Below, piece by piece: positions 46,701 to 55,100 of a stretch of 64,000 bases of DNA. A program made the translations under genes and the position numbers. This DNA comes from Protula sp. h YS-2021 (taxonomy: Eukaryota; Annelida; Polychaeta; Sabellida; Serpulidae), in the NCBI GenBank assembly GCA_949752745.1, contig OX457027.1, forward strand, positions 18,122,603 through 18,186,602, written 5' to 3'. The first letter of the stretch is position 1, and the number at the start of each line of letters is the position of its first letter. Below the pieces are notes generated by a model, which worked only from the letters and a program-made list of their open reading frames with translations, made no database searches and was not told the origin of the DNA.

Positions 46701-47330
46701 TCAGTTTGACAAGAATCTGAGATCTGTTTAATTAACCAAATGCCTTTATTAGAGAAAAATGGAGAGGAAATGTGACTACCAGTTGCATAAAAGCCGCAAG
46801 TAGAAAGTAAAACGTGTATAGCTTCCATATCATTCAAAGTCATAAGAAACAATTGATGACGTAACCACACATACGGTGGAACCCTACAGGGGACCATCAG
46901 TGGGATTGAGCTTATCCGATGTCCTGGATGGTCCTATATGTCGGATTCTCTATAACGAAAACACATATACTAGGAACATGAAATAATCTTTTCACTGACA
47001 AGTTAATAGATTTATTCCATTACGTAGTGGCTTGTCACGTAATATTTCAAATCACGTTCAATCTCAGATCTAAAGTAAACTTCATAAATGTAAGATATTT
47101 TAATGTTTGTTTTCAAAGCTGCAGGGTTATTACATTCGTAGGGACAAAGGGTGATTTCAAAGAAGTCATAGCAGAGAAAACAAAAAATCACACAACTTTA
47201 CAAGCACTGACGTCCTTATAAATGATATCCATTCAAACTGGTAAGAAATTCGAGTAAGAAACAAATGTGTGGATAAAGAAAACAGAAGGGTAACAGTATT
47301 TCTATTGAGGCTTACTAAACTGTGGATAGC
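43720..47330. other. Non-coding interval
   Basis: AT-rich sequence with no convincing gene. A possible exon begins after TTTTAACAG at about 44284 and is open for some 60 codons (EEAHVQLLSEKLLNEVTTGM), but it lacks a clear donor. Confidence 0.45.
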
Positions 47331-47334
47331 TGAG

Positions 47335-47660
47335 GTTCAGAAGTAGGGGAGAAGTGGGGTTCCGAAAACAGGAAGTGACGTTATAATGACGTCATGAGGT
47401 GTTTTCGGAGCCCCATGGGGTTCCGAAAACAGTGACGTCATATTGACGTCATATGGACGTCATATGGACGTGTTATTGACGTGATATGGAGATCATATGG
47501 AGATCATATGGAAGTCATATGGAGGTCATATGAACGTCATATGAACGTCATAATGATGTAATATGGAGAGTGGGCGGCCATTCAAACGGGCGGCCATTCA
47601 AACGGCATTCAAACGGGCGGCCATTCAAACGACCATTCAAACAACTATCCAACGGCAGGC
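47335..47660. repeat. Simple repeats with TGACGTCA and CATATGGA units beside the Polinton
   Basis: GGTTCCGAAAACAG occurs twice. Repeats of GACGTCATATGGA then follow (about ten, drifting to GAGATCATATGGA), then CGGGCGGCCATTCAAA repeats. This array lies just outside or at the left edge of the virus-like element. Confidence 0.8.
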
Positions 47661-47900
47661 GGACAGATGAGACACCTCCCCAAACGTACAAGTTCTCCAT
47701 TTTATAAATAGAGAACTCATAGCTACATGGTTAGAGCTCACCTATAAAGCCCCCTTAAAGTCAAAAAGGGGGTATAAAAAAGGGGTAAAAAAAATCACCC
47801 CCCCTTTTTTTTTTTTTTTTTAAGCATTTCCCACACTCTCATGCATACACATACATACTAACACCATGACACGATTAGCGCTTATTTCGTATTAGTGGAT

Positions 47901-47916
47901 GGCCCTTAGAAGGGCC
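47901..47916 (-). promoter_or_regulatory. Histone-type 3' stem-loop (RING gene)
   Basis: On the minus strand it reads GGCCCTTCTAAGGGCC, a 6-base-pair stem with loop TCTA, 22 bases after the RING gene stop. It fits the histone mRNA stem-loop consensus GGYYYUHHUHARRRCC. The sequence ATCC and, 12 bases on, GAAAT follow, as at the 49174 copy. Confidence 0.7.
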
Positions 47917-47938
47917 GGAAGGTTTTCTGCTGTCAGAC

Positions 47939-48493
47939 TTAGAAGAATTCGACAATGTCTTGGATTGGCCTTGCGCAGTGTGTTAATTGCTGGCTGTTGA
48001 AAACGTAATGATCCGTTTTCAGTCCGCAGGTGAAGCATGCAGTCATGTATTCATCAGCAAGCGCCGTCATGTGAGTCCAAATTGCAGCGCAGTAAATACA
48101 TGATTGATGGCCGCAATCCACAGCAATAACGCGATCAGGACTGAGCATGCAGCCGCATGAGATACATATGTCGAGGTCTTGCTGGAGGAAGAATCTTCCC
48201 CATGCTGGATACTCTTCCTCCTCAAGTCTTGACGGCACCAATTCCCCCAGCATGGTGCATCGGAAGTAAGCCTCGACGTAATGTCCCTGCTCAATATTTT
48301 CCAACCGCTTTCCTAGCGTCACCCTCCGGTTAAAAAAGACCGGAACACAGAGGACCTTGGCGTTGGCAGGGTTCGGCAGCATCTGGTAGAAAAAAAATCT
48401 CTCAGGCTGGAACGCTGGCGGCACCACCGGCACTTGCACCTCCCTGACTTCCCTCACCGTGAGAACATCGTTTAACGCTTAGAAGAGCTCCAT
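47939..48493 (-). pseudogene. RING-finger protein with a stop at codon 5
   Basis: The ATG at 48493-48491 lies about 50 bases after a TATATAAG box, but codon 5 is TAA (48481-48479). The frame is then open for about 180 codons to TGA/TAG at 47939. Near the C-terminus a C3HC4 RING pattern is complete: CISC, then CGHQSC, IYC and finally CFTC, with a 17-residue gap before the last pair. RING domains recruit E2 enzymes, so the likely role is a viral ubiquitin ligase acting on a host target. Internal ATG codons could still give a product that keeps the RING. The stop may be a real lesion or a consensus error. Confidence 0.7.
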
Positions 48494-48542
48494 AGCCGTG
48501 AGTGATGAAAGCGGTTGTGAGCCTGAACTGAAATGGCTACCA

Positions 48543-48550
48543 CTTATATA
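48543..48550 (-). promoter_or_regulatory. TATA box of the RING gene
   Basis: TATATAAG on the minus strand, 50 bases before the ATG at 48493. Confidence 0.7.
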
Positions 48551-48555
48551 CCACT

Positions 48556-48716
48556 TGAAGTAAGGACCCCCCCTGGCAGCAGATATGAAGCAAGGACCCC
48601 CCCCCAGGCAGCGGATATGAAGCAAGGACCCCCCCCCCCCCCTGGGCAGCGAATACGAAGCAAGGACCCCCCCCCCCCTGGGCAGCGGATATGAAGCAAG
48701 GACCCCCCCCCCCCCA
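48556..48716. repeat. Promoter minisatellite, GAAGCAAGGACCCCC unit (left arm)
   Basis: Five units of about 35-40 bases: GGCAGCGGATATGAAGCAAG, then GA and a C run of 7-14. It fills the space between the two divergent TATA boxes. The same motif occurs inverted at 63137-63276. Confidence 0.9.
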
Positions 48717-48749
48717 TTCAGCATATAATGCGAGGATGGTTGCTAGTAG

Positions 48750-48757
48750 TATATAAA
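48750..48757 (+). promoter_or_regulatory. TATA box of the Cys-rich gene
   Basis: TATATAAA, 39 bases before the ATG at 48796. Confidence 0.7.
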
Positions 48758-48795
48758 GGTGGGTTACAGCTACATTATCCAACACAGGCAGCAAG

Positions 48796-49149
48796 ATGTC
48801 GACAAGTCGTAAAATCACAGTGATGCGAAACGGCAAGGCAGTGACGCTAACGACTGAGTGTTATAAGTGTTGGGTATGGTTGGAGTACCCAGGTCAACCA
48901 CACAACTGCCCGGTGCACCACAATGCACCACGACATTACTGCTGCAAAACTTGTGGTGGACTGCTCTGGTACAAGTTTACTGCGAGATTGCCAGGACCGC
49001 AGCCATGCACGGACTGCTGGTGGTGCGGTGCGACGCTGAAAAACTTTGGCTACTATAACTTCCATCCGTTCAAGTGTGCACGAAGACCGTTCTCCATGGA
49101 ACAATTTTACAGATATCAGTGTGATTGTGGAAATCCGACTTGTTGGTGA
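48796..49149 (+). CDS. Cys-rich zinc-binding protein, unknown
   Basis: A complete frame of 117 residues, ATG to TGA. Sixteen or so cysteines lie mostly in CxxC knuckles: CYKC, CCKTC, CTDCWWC and a terminal CDCGNPTC, with several histidines between them. Multiple treble-clef or zinc-ribbon-like knuckles are likely. It is transcribed divergently from the RING gene and shares its promoter repeat and 3' stem-loop, so the two are probably co-regulated accessory genes. No family was recognised and no membrane segment is present. Confidence 0.75.
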   Translation: MSTSRKITVMRNGKAVTLTTECYKCWVWLEYPGQPHNCPVHHNAPRHYCCKTCGGLLWYKFTARLPGPQPCTDCWWCGATLKNFGYYNFHPFKCARRPFSMEQFYRYQCDCGNPTCW

Positions 49150-49173
49150 AGAGCCAACTCACTAACATCTTTC

Positions 49174-49189
49174 GGCCCTTCTAAGGGCC
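49174..49189 (+). promoter_or_regulatory. Histone-type 3' stem-loop (Cys-rich gene)
   Basis: GGCCCTTCTAAGGGCC, 24 bases after the stop of the Cys-rich gene. Exactly 12 bases after the stem comes GAAAT, a purine-rich block where a histone downstream element would lie. No AATAAA occurs before the next promoter. Confidence 0.7.
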
Positions 49190-49238
49190 ATCCTCTGCTA
49201 TGAAATGAAAACGCAAATTCTGTCTATGTATGAGTGTG

Positions 49239-49246
49239 TATAAAAG
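49239..49246 (+). promoter_or_regulatory. TATA box of the polymerase transcription unit
   Basis: TATAAAAG, 70 bases before the first ATG of the polymerase. No other TATA-like box is evident between the polymerase and the four small genes after it. Confidence 0.65.
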
Positions 49247-49308
49247 GGGTATGTCTGAGATTACATTTCAGCATTTTAGTTTCAGCAGTTGACGGAACAA
49301 CAACAGCT

Positions 49309-52300
49309 ATGATGAAAAGTGAAGAGCATGGGAAAGGAGTAAAGAGACAAAGGATGGAAGAAGATGACATTTGGCCATACGGTCAAGTTCAGTGTATGGA
49401 ATGCAATGTGAAATTTCCATCTATGGATACTTATGAGACACATACATGCAGTAAAGCTGAGATGAAAGGAGCAAAGAGACAAAAGATGGAAGAAGATGAC
49501 ATTTGGCCATACGGTCAAGTTCAGTGTATGGAATGCAATGTAAAATTTCCATCTATGGATACTTATGAGGCACATGCATGCATACCAGCTGAGATGGACA
49601 ATGTACCTCATGAAGAACATGTTTCAAAGAAACAAAAGACAGGACAAGTAGGGAGAGGTAGAAGGCTTAGTCTTGGTGAAAACGCGCAGGAAAAACGGTT
49701 TGAATCTGAGGATGGATCAGATTTACTGCTTGAAATGCGACAGCAAGAGAACCGTATCAAGACACATTTGTTGGAGACCTTAAACCATGGAATGAAATGG
49801 TACATTGTCGTACATGCACGTTTCAAGAAACTGACAGCAAATGATGAAGGTGTTATGGTAGAACAAGTGGATAATGCATTTATCAGCAGTCCAACATATG
49901 CAGCATACAATCCAGCAGATATTGAGCAGGACCTGCCAGAAGCCTATAAAGAATTATTTACCAAGTTTGACGAACATGAGCGACAAGGCTCTGGCTGGGT
50001 ATTGGATAACATACTGTACATTGAAGTACATACAGCTACGTTGGTTCCTCTAGAAGCGAGTAGTTATGTTCAACTACCGAAGAAAGTGAAGAAAACAGAA
50101 GGTGTGATAAACATTAAGAATGATGATAACAAGTGTTTCTTATGGTCAGTATTGGCTTACCTTCACCCTCATGACAACAACCCGAATCGCGTGAATCATT
50201 ACAAGCCATTTGAGAAGGAATTAAAGGTAGAGGGTATGACATTTCCGACACCAATTACTGACATTTCAAAGTTTGAAAAGGAGAACGATGTAGCCATCAA
50301 CGTGTTTGGATATGAACAAGATGTAGTTGTTCCAATACAACTTAGTCGAAACGTCAGTGTGAGAGAAATCAACTTACTTCTGATTAGCAATGACAAGACG
50401 AGGCATTACTGCCTCATCAAGAATTTTAGCAGACTTATGTGTTATCGATCAAAGCATAAGGCTGCATATTCTTATTGTTTCAACTGTCTTCACGGGTTTG
50501 TACGACAAGATCTTTTAGATAAACATCGTGAAGTGTGTGACAAGAATGGAGCACAACGTTTATCATTTCCCAAGGAACCCTTCATCAAGTTCAAGAATGT
50601 GGCTAAACAACAGCGAGCACCTTTTGTGATTTATGCCGACTTTGAATGTTTCACGCAAAAGCATGAAGAAGGAGACAAGTATCAACATCATCGTCCAAAC
50701 AGCTTTGCCTATGTGGTTGTAAGCCAGTACGACACACGTGCACCAGTTGTGTATCGAGGAGACAATGCTGTGAAAGTCTTTTTAGACCATATGGTGAATG
50801 AACGTGATCGTATTGTACGTGGTTTAGAGCGGCCAAAGGAAATGGTGATGACTCGTGAAGACAAAAGGAATTTCAAGAACGCTGTTGATTGCTACATTTG
50901 TCATGAACCTCTAGGAGCAGATCGTGTGAGAGATCATGACCATATCAATGGTAAATATCGTGGAGCAGCGCACAATGAATGCAACTTACAATTCCGACTT
51001 AGAAAGGATCAGCAAGGGGATAAAGATTCTTTTATCATTCCCGTGTTTTTCCACAATTTGCGAGGCTATGACAGTCACCTGATCATGGAGGAAATTGGGA
51101 AATTCAAAGGTGAAACGATTACAGTCATTCCCAACACCATTGAAAAATATATTGCATTCACCATGAGCAATCTGAAATTTACAGACAGCTTTCAGTTCAT
51201 GAGTACCTCTCTACAGAAGTTGGTATCCAACCTTGCAGCAGAAGGGAAAGATAACTTCTACAACATGACCTCTCACATTCACAATAGTGACCAACAAGAT
51301 TTGTTGTTGTGAAAGGGAGTGTACCCCTATGATTATGTGGACGAACCATCCAAGTTTGCTGAAACACAGCTGCCATCAAAGGACAAGTTTTATAGTCAGC
51401 TTAGCGAAGAGGACATTAGCGACGAGGATTATGCGCATGCACAGAAGGTGTGGGATACATTCAACTGTACCACATTTGGTGAATACCACGACCTGTACCT
51501 GAAATCAGATGTGTTATTACTAGCTGACGTGTTTGAAAATTTTCGTCAAGTATGCCTCAACACGTATGAATTGGATCCTGCTCACTACTATACAGCACCA
51601 GGACTGTCGTGGGATGCAATGTTGAAAGCGATAAAGGTGAAGTTGGAATTGATCAATGACATTGACATGTATCAAATGGTTGAGCAAGGCATACGCGGAG
51701 GAATATCTGTGATCACACACAAGTATGCGAAAGCGAATAATCCCTACGTAGCAGATTACAATTCTGAGATACCAAGCAACTATCTGATGTACCTCGACGC
51801 AAACAACTTGTATGGCTGGGCCATGTCACAAAGCATGCCGCAAAGAGGATTTATGTGGGTGAGCGAGCCAGAATCCCTCGATTTCATGGATGTAGCTGAA
51901 GATAATGACATTGGATTCATTTTGGAAGTGGATTTAGAATATCCAAATTCAATCCATGATCGTCATAATCACTACCCACTGGCTCCAGAACGGAAATGTG
52001 TCAAAGTTGGAGAATTGTCAGAGTACAGTCAGAAGCTGCGGGAAGATCTAAACATGAAAGAGAAACCCAGTGAAAAGCTCATTCCTAACTTGTCTGACAA
52101 GAAGAAATATGTACTTCATTACAGGAATTTACAACAGTACGTCTCACTGGGGTTGAAAGTCACTAAAGTTCATCGCGCCATCATGTTTGAACAGAGCAAA
52201 TGGTTGGCAAAATACATTACCTTGAACACGGAAAAGAGAAAATTGGCCAAGAACCCATTTGAGAAAGACTTCTTCAAACTGATGAACAACTCGGTGTTTG

Positions 52301-53036
52301 GCAAAACCATGGAAAATGTGAGAAAGCGAATCAATGTTGAACTTGTTCACAAGGAAAAGCGGTTCAAGAAACCAAACCTTCTTTCCACAAATTCAAAATT
52401 TTCAACGAAGATTTGACCGCGGTACATTTACGCAAAGTGGACTTGCTTCTGGATAAACCCATTCAAGTTGGCTTCGCCATTCTCGACCTCAGCAAAGTGC
52501 TCATGTTCAACTTTCATTACAACTACATCATGGTCAAGTATCCCAATGCCAAGTTGTTGTTCAGCGACACCGACAGTCTATGTTACGACATAGAAACGGA
52601 AGATATCTACAAGGATATGCAGCAAGATGCTGACCTGTTCGACACAAGTGACTATCCGCCAGATCACTTCCTACATTCCAACGTGAACAAAAAAGTGCTT
52701 GGGAAAATGAAGGATGAGACGGCAGGCATCCCCATTGAAGAGTTTGTTGGACTCAGACCGAAAATGTACAGTTTATTGTGCGGTGGGAAAGAAAAACATA
52801 CAGCTAAAGGCATCACTCAAGCTTGTCAAAGACGCATTAAACATGCGCAGTATAGGGACAGTTTGTTCAAGAAAACTCATACGATGGCTACAGAACACAT
52901 TATTCGAAGTCATAGTCATCAGCTTTTCTCGGAGAAGTTGAGGAAAATAGCCCTCTCCCCATTTGACGACAAGCGATATGTATTGGATGATGGCTATTCC
53001 ACTTTACCGCATGGACATTACAAAGCAATAGCATAA
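49309..53036 (+). CDS. Protein-primed DNA polymerase B (pPolB), interrupted
   Basis: About 1,240 codons, ATG at 49309 (a second ATG follows directly). Seen in order: two tandem C2HC-type fingers (residues 29-47 and 73-91), a DDNKCFLWSV stretch near 273, a further CFNC...HREVC finger (390-410), exonuclease motif YADFEC (near 444), an endonuclease VII-like insert CYIC...RDHDH...NECN (528-558), exonuclease motif FFHNLRGYD (near 585), YLKSDVLLLAD, then polymerase motif A DANNLYG (about 51796), motif B NNSVFGK (about 52285) and motif C SDTDS (about 52565). It copies the element from a terminal protein primer. Breaks: an in-frame TGA at 51310-51312 between the exonuclease and polymerase parts, and a single-base frameshift at about 52365-52382. 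All catalytic motifs survive. Confidence 0.95.
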
Positions 53037-53093
53037 AAGAGGGAGGTTCTCCAACGGAAGAGTTATTTGAGGTGTGAACATTGAAGCGTCAAC

Positions 53094-53450
53094 ATGGAAC
53101 GTGAAAGTCGTAAGAGATCTACAATTGATATGGATACTCTTGCAGATACAGTTAAAGACTTAAAAGTGAAAAATCCTACCACTACCATCAAGAAATTGAA
53201 AATGGAGACGGTGCCAACACCACAGTCGTGGGATGGAATGCTTTCTCTAGGAAATGGAAAGTATATCAAGATTATGAAACAAAGCAATGAAGGAGTGGTA
53301 AACATTCGCAAGTACCTGAGAGATGAGGGGACTGGAAAAAACCGTCCAACGAAAAAGGGAATTTTGCTGACAATACCTGAATGGAAAATGCTGAAGAAGC
53401 AAGTGAAAGAAGTGGATAAAAGGCTTCGTAGACAAGAAGGTGGCTCATAA
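53094..53450 (+). CDS. PC4-like ssDNA-binding protein
   Basis: 118 residues, complete, 57 bases after the polymerase. An N-terminal Ser/Lys-rich tail precedes a compact domain with the order GKYIKI, VVNIRKYLRDE, NRPTKKGILLTIPEWKML, KKQVKEVDKRL. This reproduces the strand-strand-strand-helix layout of the transcriptional coactivator PC4/p15, in which a GRKGISL-type strand precedes a Trp-containing helix. PC4 domains dimerise and bind single-stranded DNA, and beside a protein-primed polymerase a replication or late-transcription role is likely. The family assignment is from pattern recognition and was not computed. Confidence 0.75.
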   Translation: MERESRKRSTIDMDTLADTVKDLKVKNPTTTIKKLKMETVPTPQSWDGMLSLGNGKYIKIMKQSNEGVVNIRKYLRDEGTGKNRPTKKGILLTIPEWKMLKKQVKEVDKRLRRQEGGS

Positions 53451-53462
53451 CAAGGTAAAAAC

Positions 53463-53834
53463 ATGAATGCACTCATGCTGAACGGTGGTGTTTACCTTAC
53501 TGTAAATGAGAGGAATGAAGTGATACTAGATTCTAAGACAAGTTATCATCGGTTTAAACCTGAAGTGTGGAAAGACTTTAAAAACATACCACTCGAACCT
53601 GGGTTTAAACGTAGACTTGAAAATAAAGTGGAAGTGACGGTAGCTGAATATGATTCTAAAATACGTGTAGAAATCTGTAGAAATCTTTTACAGGATTATC
53701 CAAAGGATTATAAGGGAGTTGTGCCAGATACACCATATACAGATTTGATCCTCTTTGATATCAAGAACTGGCGCGCAGTCTTACGATTCCTAGAAGCTAT
53801 ACAACATCCACTCTTCACCATCTTGCGAGCATAA
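53463..53834 (+). CDS. PC4-like paralogue with vestigial tail
   Basis: 123 residues, ATG 12 bases after the previous stop. Two halves each end in a strand plus Trp helix: YHRFKPEVWKDFKN and, more clearly, DLILFDIKNWRAVLRFLEAI preceded by SKIRVEICRN. This matches the PC4-like layout of its neighbours. After its TAA the same frame continues as KRLCRQGDSS and TAG, a near copy of the KRLRRQEGGS end of the preceding gene. The two genes therefore arose by tandem duplication. Specific function unknown. Confidence 0.6.
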   Translation: MNALMLNGGVYLTVNERNEVILDSKTSYHRFKPEVWKDFKNIPLEPGFKRRLENKVEVTVAEYDSKIRVEICRNLLQDYPKDYKGVVPDTPYTDLILFDIKNWRAVLRFLEAIQHPLFTILRA

Positions 53835-53888
53835 AAACGTCTTTGCAGACAAGGAGACAGCTCATAGTTCATCTGACTGTTGAACGAG

Positions 53889-54230
53889 ATGGAAGACTTT
53901 TTATCGGAATATAAACCAATTACGCATGGATTCTCATATCTGAGAAACGAATATGATGACATTGTGCTAAGACATTTTGGAAAGTATATCATTCTATCAA
54001 CTGACGAACAATCTGTGTTGAAAGGCCATCTAGAGAAGTTCAGGATACCTGACTTTCTCCTGACAGTCTCAAATGAATTAGAAGTGCGTGTGACTGAGAA
54101 CTGCTTAGACGTGTTTGTACAATTTCGTCAATATGACGAGCTTACAGAATGCTACGACTACATCACCCTCAACACAGTGGAATGGTACGCTCTGTTACAA
54201 GCATTGGATTGGAAAGAACCTAACGCTTGA
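53889..54230 (+). CDS. PC4-like paralogue, two-repeat
   Basis: 113 residues from ATG at 53889 (MEDFLSEYKP) to TGA. The first half has FGKYIILSTDEQSVLKGHL, the second ELEVRVTENCLDVFVQFRQY followed by DYITLNTVEWYALLQALDW. The second half keeps the strand-turn-Trp-helix pattern of the family. The gene overlaps the next frame at its 3' end. No charge pattern or motif suggests an enzyme. Confidence 0.6.
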   Translation: MEDFLSEYKPITHGFSYLRNEYDDIVLRHFGKYIILSTDEQSVLKGHLEKFRIPDFLLTVSNELEVRVTENCLDVFVQFRQYDELTECYDYITLNTVEWYALLQALDWKEPNA

Positions 54231-54513
54231 ATTCAAAGAGGAAGGAGTGCAACTCATGCGAGGCACCAAGTCCATTGAACTGACGCATCCCATGTGTGTT
54301 ATGGTGATGAACATTGATATGAATGATCATGGATATGAACTGAAACTGTCTGAACATGAAGATGTTAAAATAATAAAGTTTGGTAGTGGACAGTGTTATG
54401 CTAGTTTTCATAGCATTTACAAACGTGGATGTAATGTCTATGATACATATATTAATTTAGATTGGTATGAATGGCATGTGTTTATTGATGTATTGAATGT
54501 ATTTGTAAACTAA
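54133..54513 (+). CDS. PC4-like paralogue, start uncertain
   Basis: Family similarity starts at about 54216 (NLTLEFKEEG), before the stop of the previous gene and in another frame. It continues through GYELKLSEHEDVKI and DTYINLDWYEWHVFIDVL to TAA. In-frame ATGs are at 54133 and 54256; the first gives a 28-residue leader in the overlap, the second loses the first strand. A lost start codon or a frameshift fusing it to the previous gene is equally possible. It resembles the right-arm gene at 61580 most closely, with matching NLT and G(Y/F)xL starts of the two halves. Confidence 0.5.
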   Translation: MTSLQNATTTSPSTQWNGTLCYKHWIGKNLTLEFKEEGVQLMRGTKSIELTHPMCVMVMNIDMNDHGYELKLSEHEDVKIIKFGSGQCYASFHSIYKRGCNVYDTYINLDWYEWHVFIDVLNVFVN

Positions 54514-54558
54514 AAATTCAATGTAAAATAATTGTGAAATGTAAATAATGTATAACAC

Positions 54559-54564
54559 AATAAA
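54559..54564 (+). terminator. Poly(A) signal of the rightward block
   Basis: AATAAA, 46 bases after the last rightward stop. Confidence 0.65.
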
Positions 54565-54590
54565 AAAGAATGTTGTATAAAACTGTCTTG

Positions 54591-54596
54591 TTTATT
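54591..54596 (-). terminator. Poly(A) signal of the leftward block
   Basis: AATAAA on the minus strand, 67 bases beyond the protease stop. The two convergent signals are about 30 bases apart, so the 3' ends of opposite transcripts probably overlap. Confidence 0.65.
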
Positions 54597-54662
54597 TACA
54601 ATATTCATAATACAATTCACAATTACCAACAACTTAACTAATGCAACTTAACTAATACAACA

Positions 54663-55100
54663 TCAATAAAATAATGGTTTATAATGTCTATATACAAAAT
54701 CCTTTACAACAAAATCACCATCACTTCTTCTTAATACATCAATGATTTCAAAAGGACTATGTCCTCGAGCTCTTTGAATTATATAATACACACAATAAAA
54801 TCCACATGTAGAGGATATCGGTTTTTGTAATGGAACTGAATAATAAATGAAATTAAACTTTAAAAACTTGTTCAAACGACTGTCTATAGGTAAAAGTCCA
54901 TAAGAGTCAAAATATTCTGCAGGGTCTTCATCATAATATACTGCCACCCAATGCTCTCCTGGCTCATCATGATCGTCTGTGTTGATGACATAGGCACCAC
55001 GTTGTAAAGATGGTAACTGGTCCATGGCAAACACACCTTGAAACAAGTCTTTTGTCGTGGCATCATGGGATAGGATGGCTTCTATCTGCTTCGTGTTCAT
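54663..55100 (-). CDS. Adenain-like cysteine protease
   Basis: 145 residues, complete. The catalytic residues of the adenovirus protease family are visible: His50 in GEHWVAV, Asp65 in YFDSYG, Gln92 and Cys99 in SSTCGFYCVYY. The length is somewhat below that of adenovirus protease (about 200). It should cleave capsid and core precursors at (M/I/L)xGG-type sites; such a site is present in the protein at 56473. Its ATG overlaps the major capsid stop as ATGA. The frame is intact. Confidence 0.92.
   Translation of the reverse strand: MNTKQIEAILSHDATTKDLFQGVFAMDQLPSLQRGAYVINTDDHDEPGEHWVAVYYDEDPAEYFDSYGLLPIDSRLNKFLKFNFIYYSVPLQKPISSTCGFYCVYYIIQRARGHSPFEIIDVLRRSDGDFVVKDFVYRHYKPLFY

Noticed and set aside
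49282..50836. Minus-strand frames opposite the polymerase
   Set aside because: Antisense shadows. The plus strand carries all polymerase motifs.
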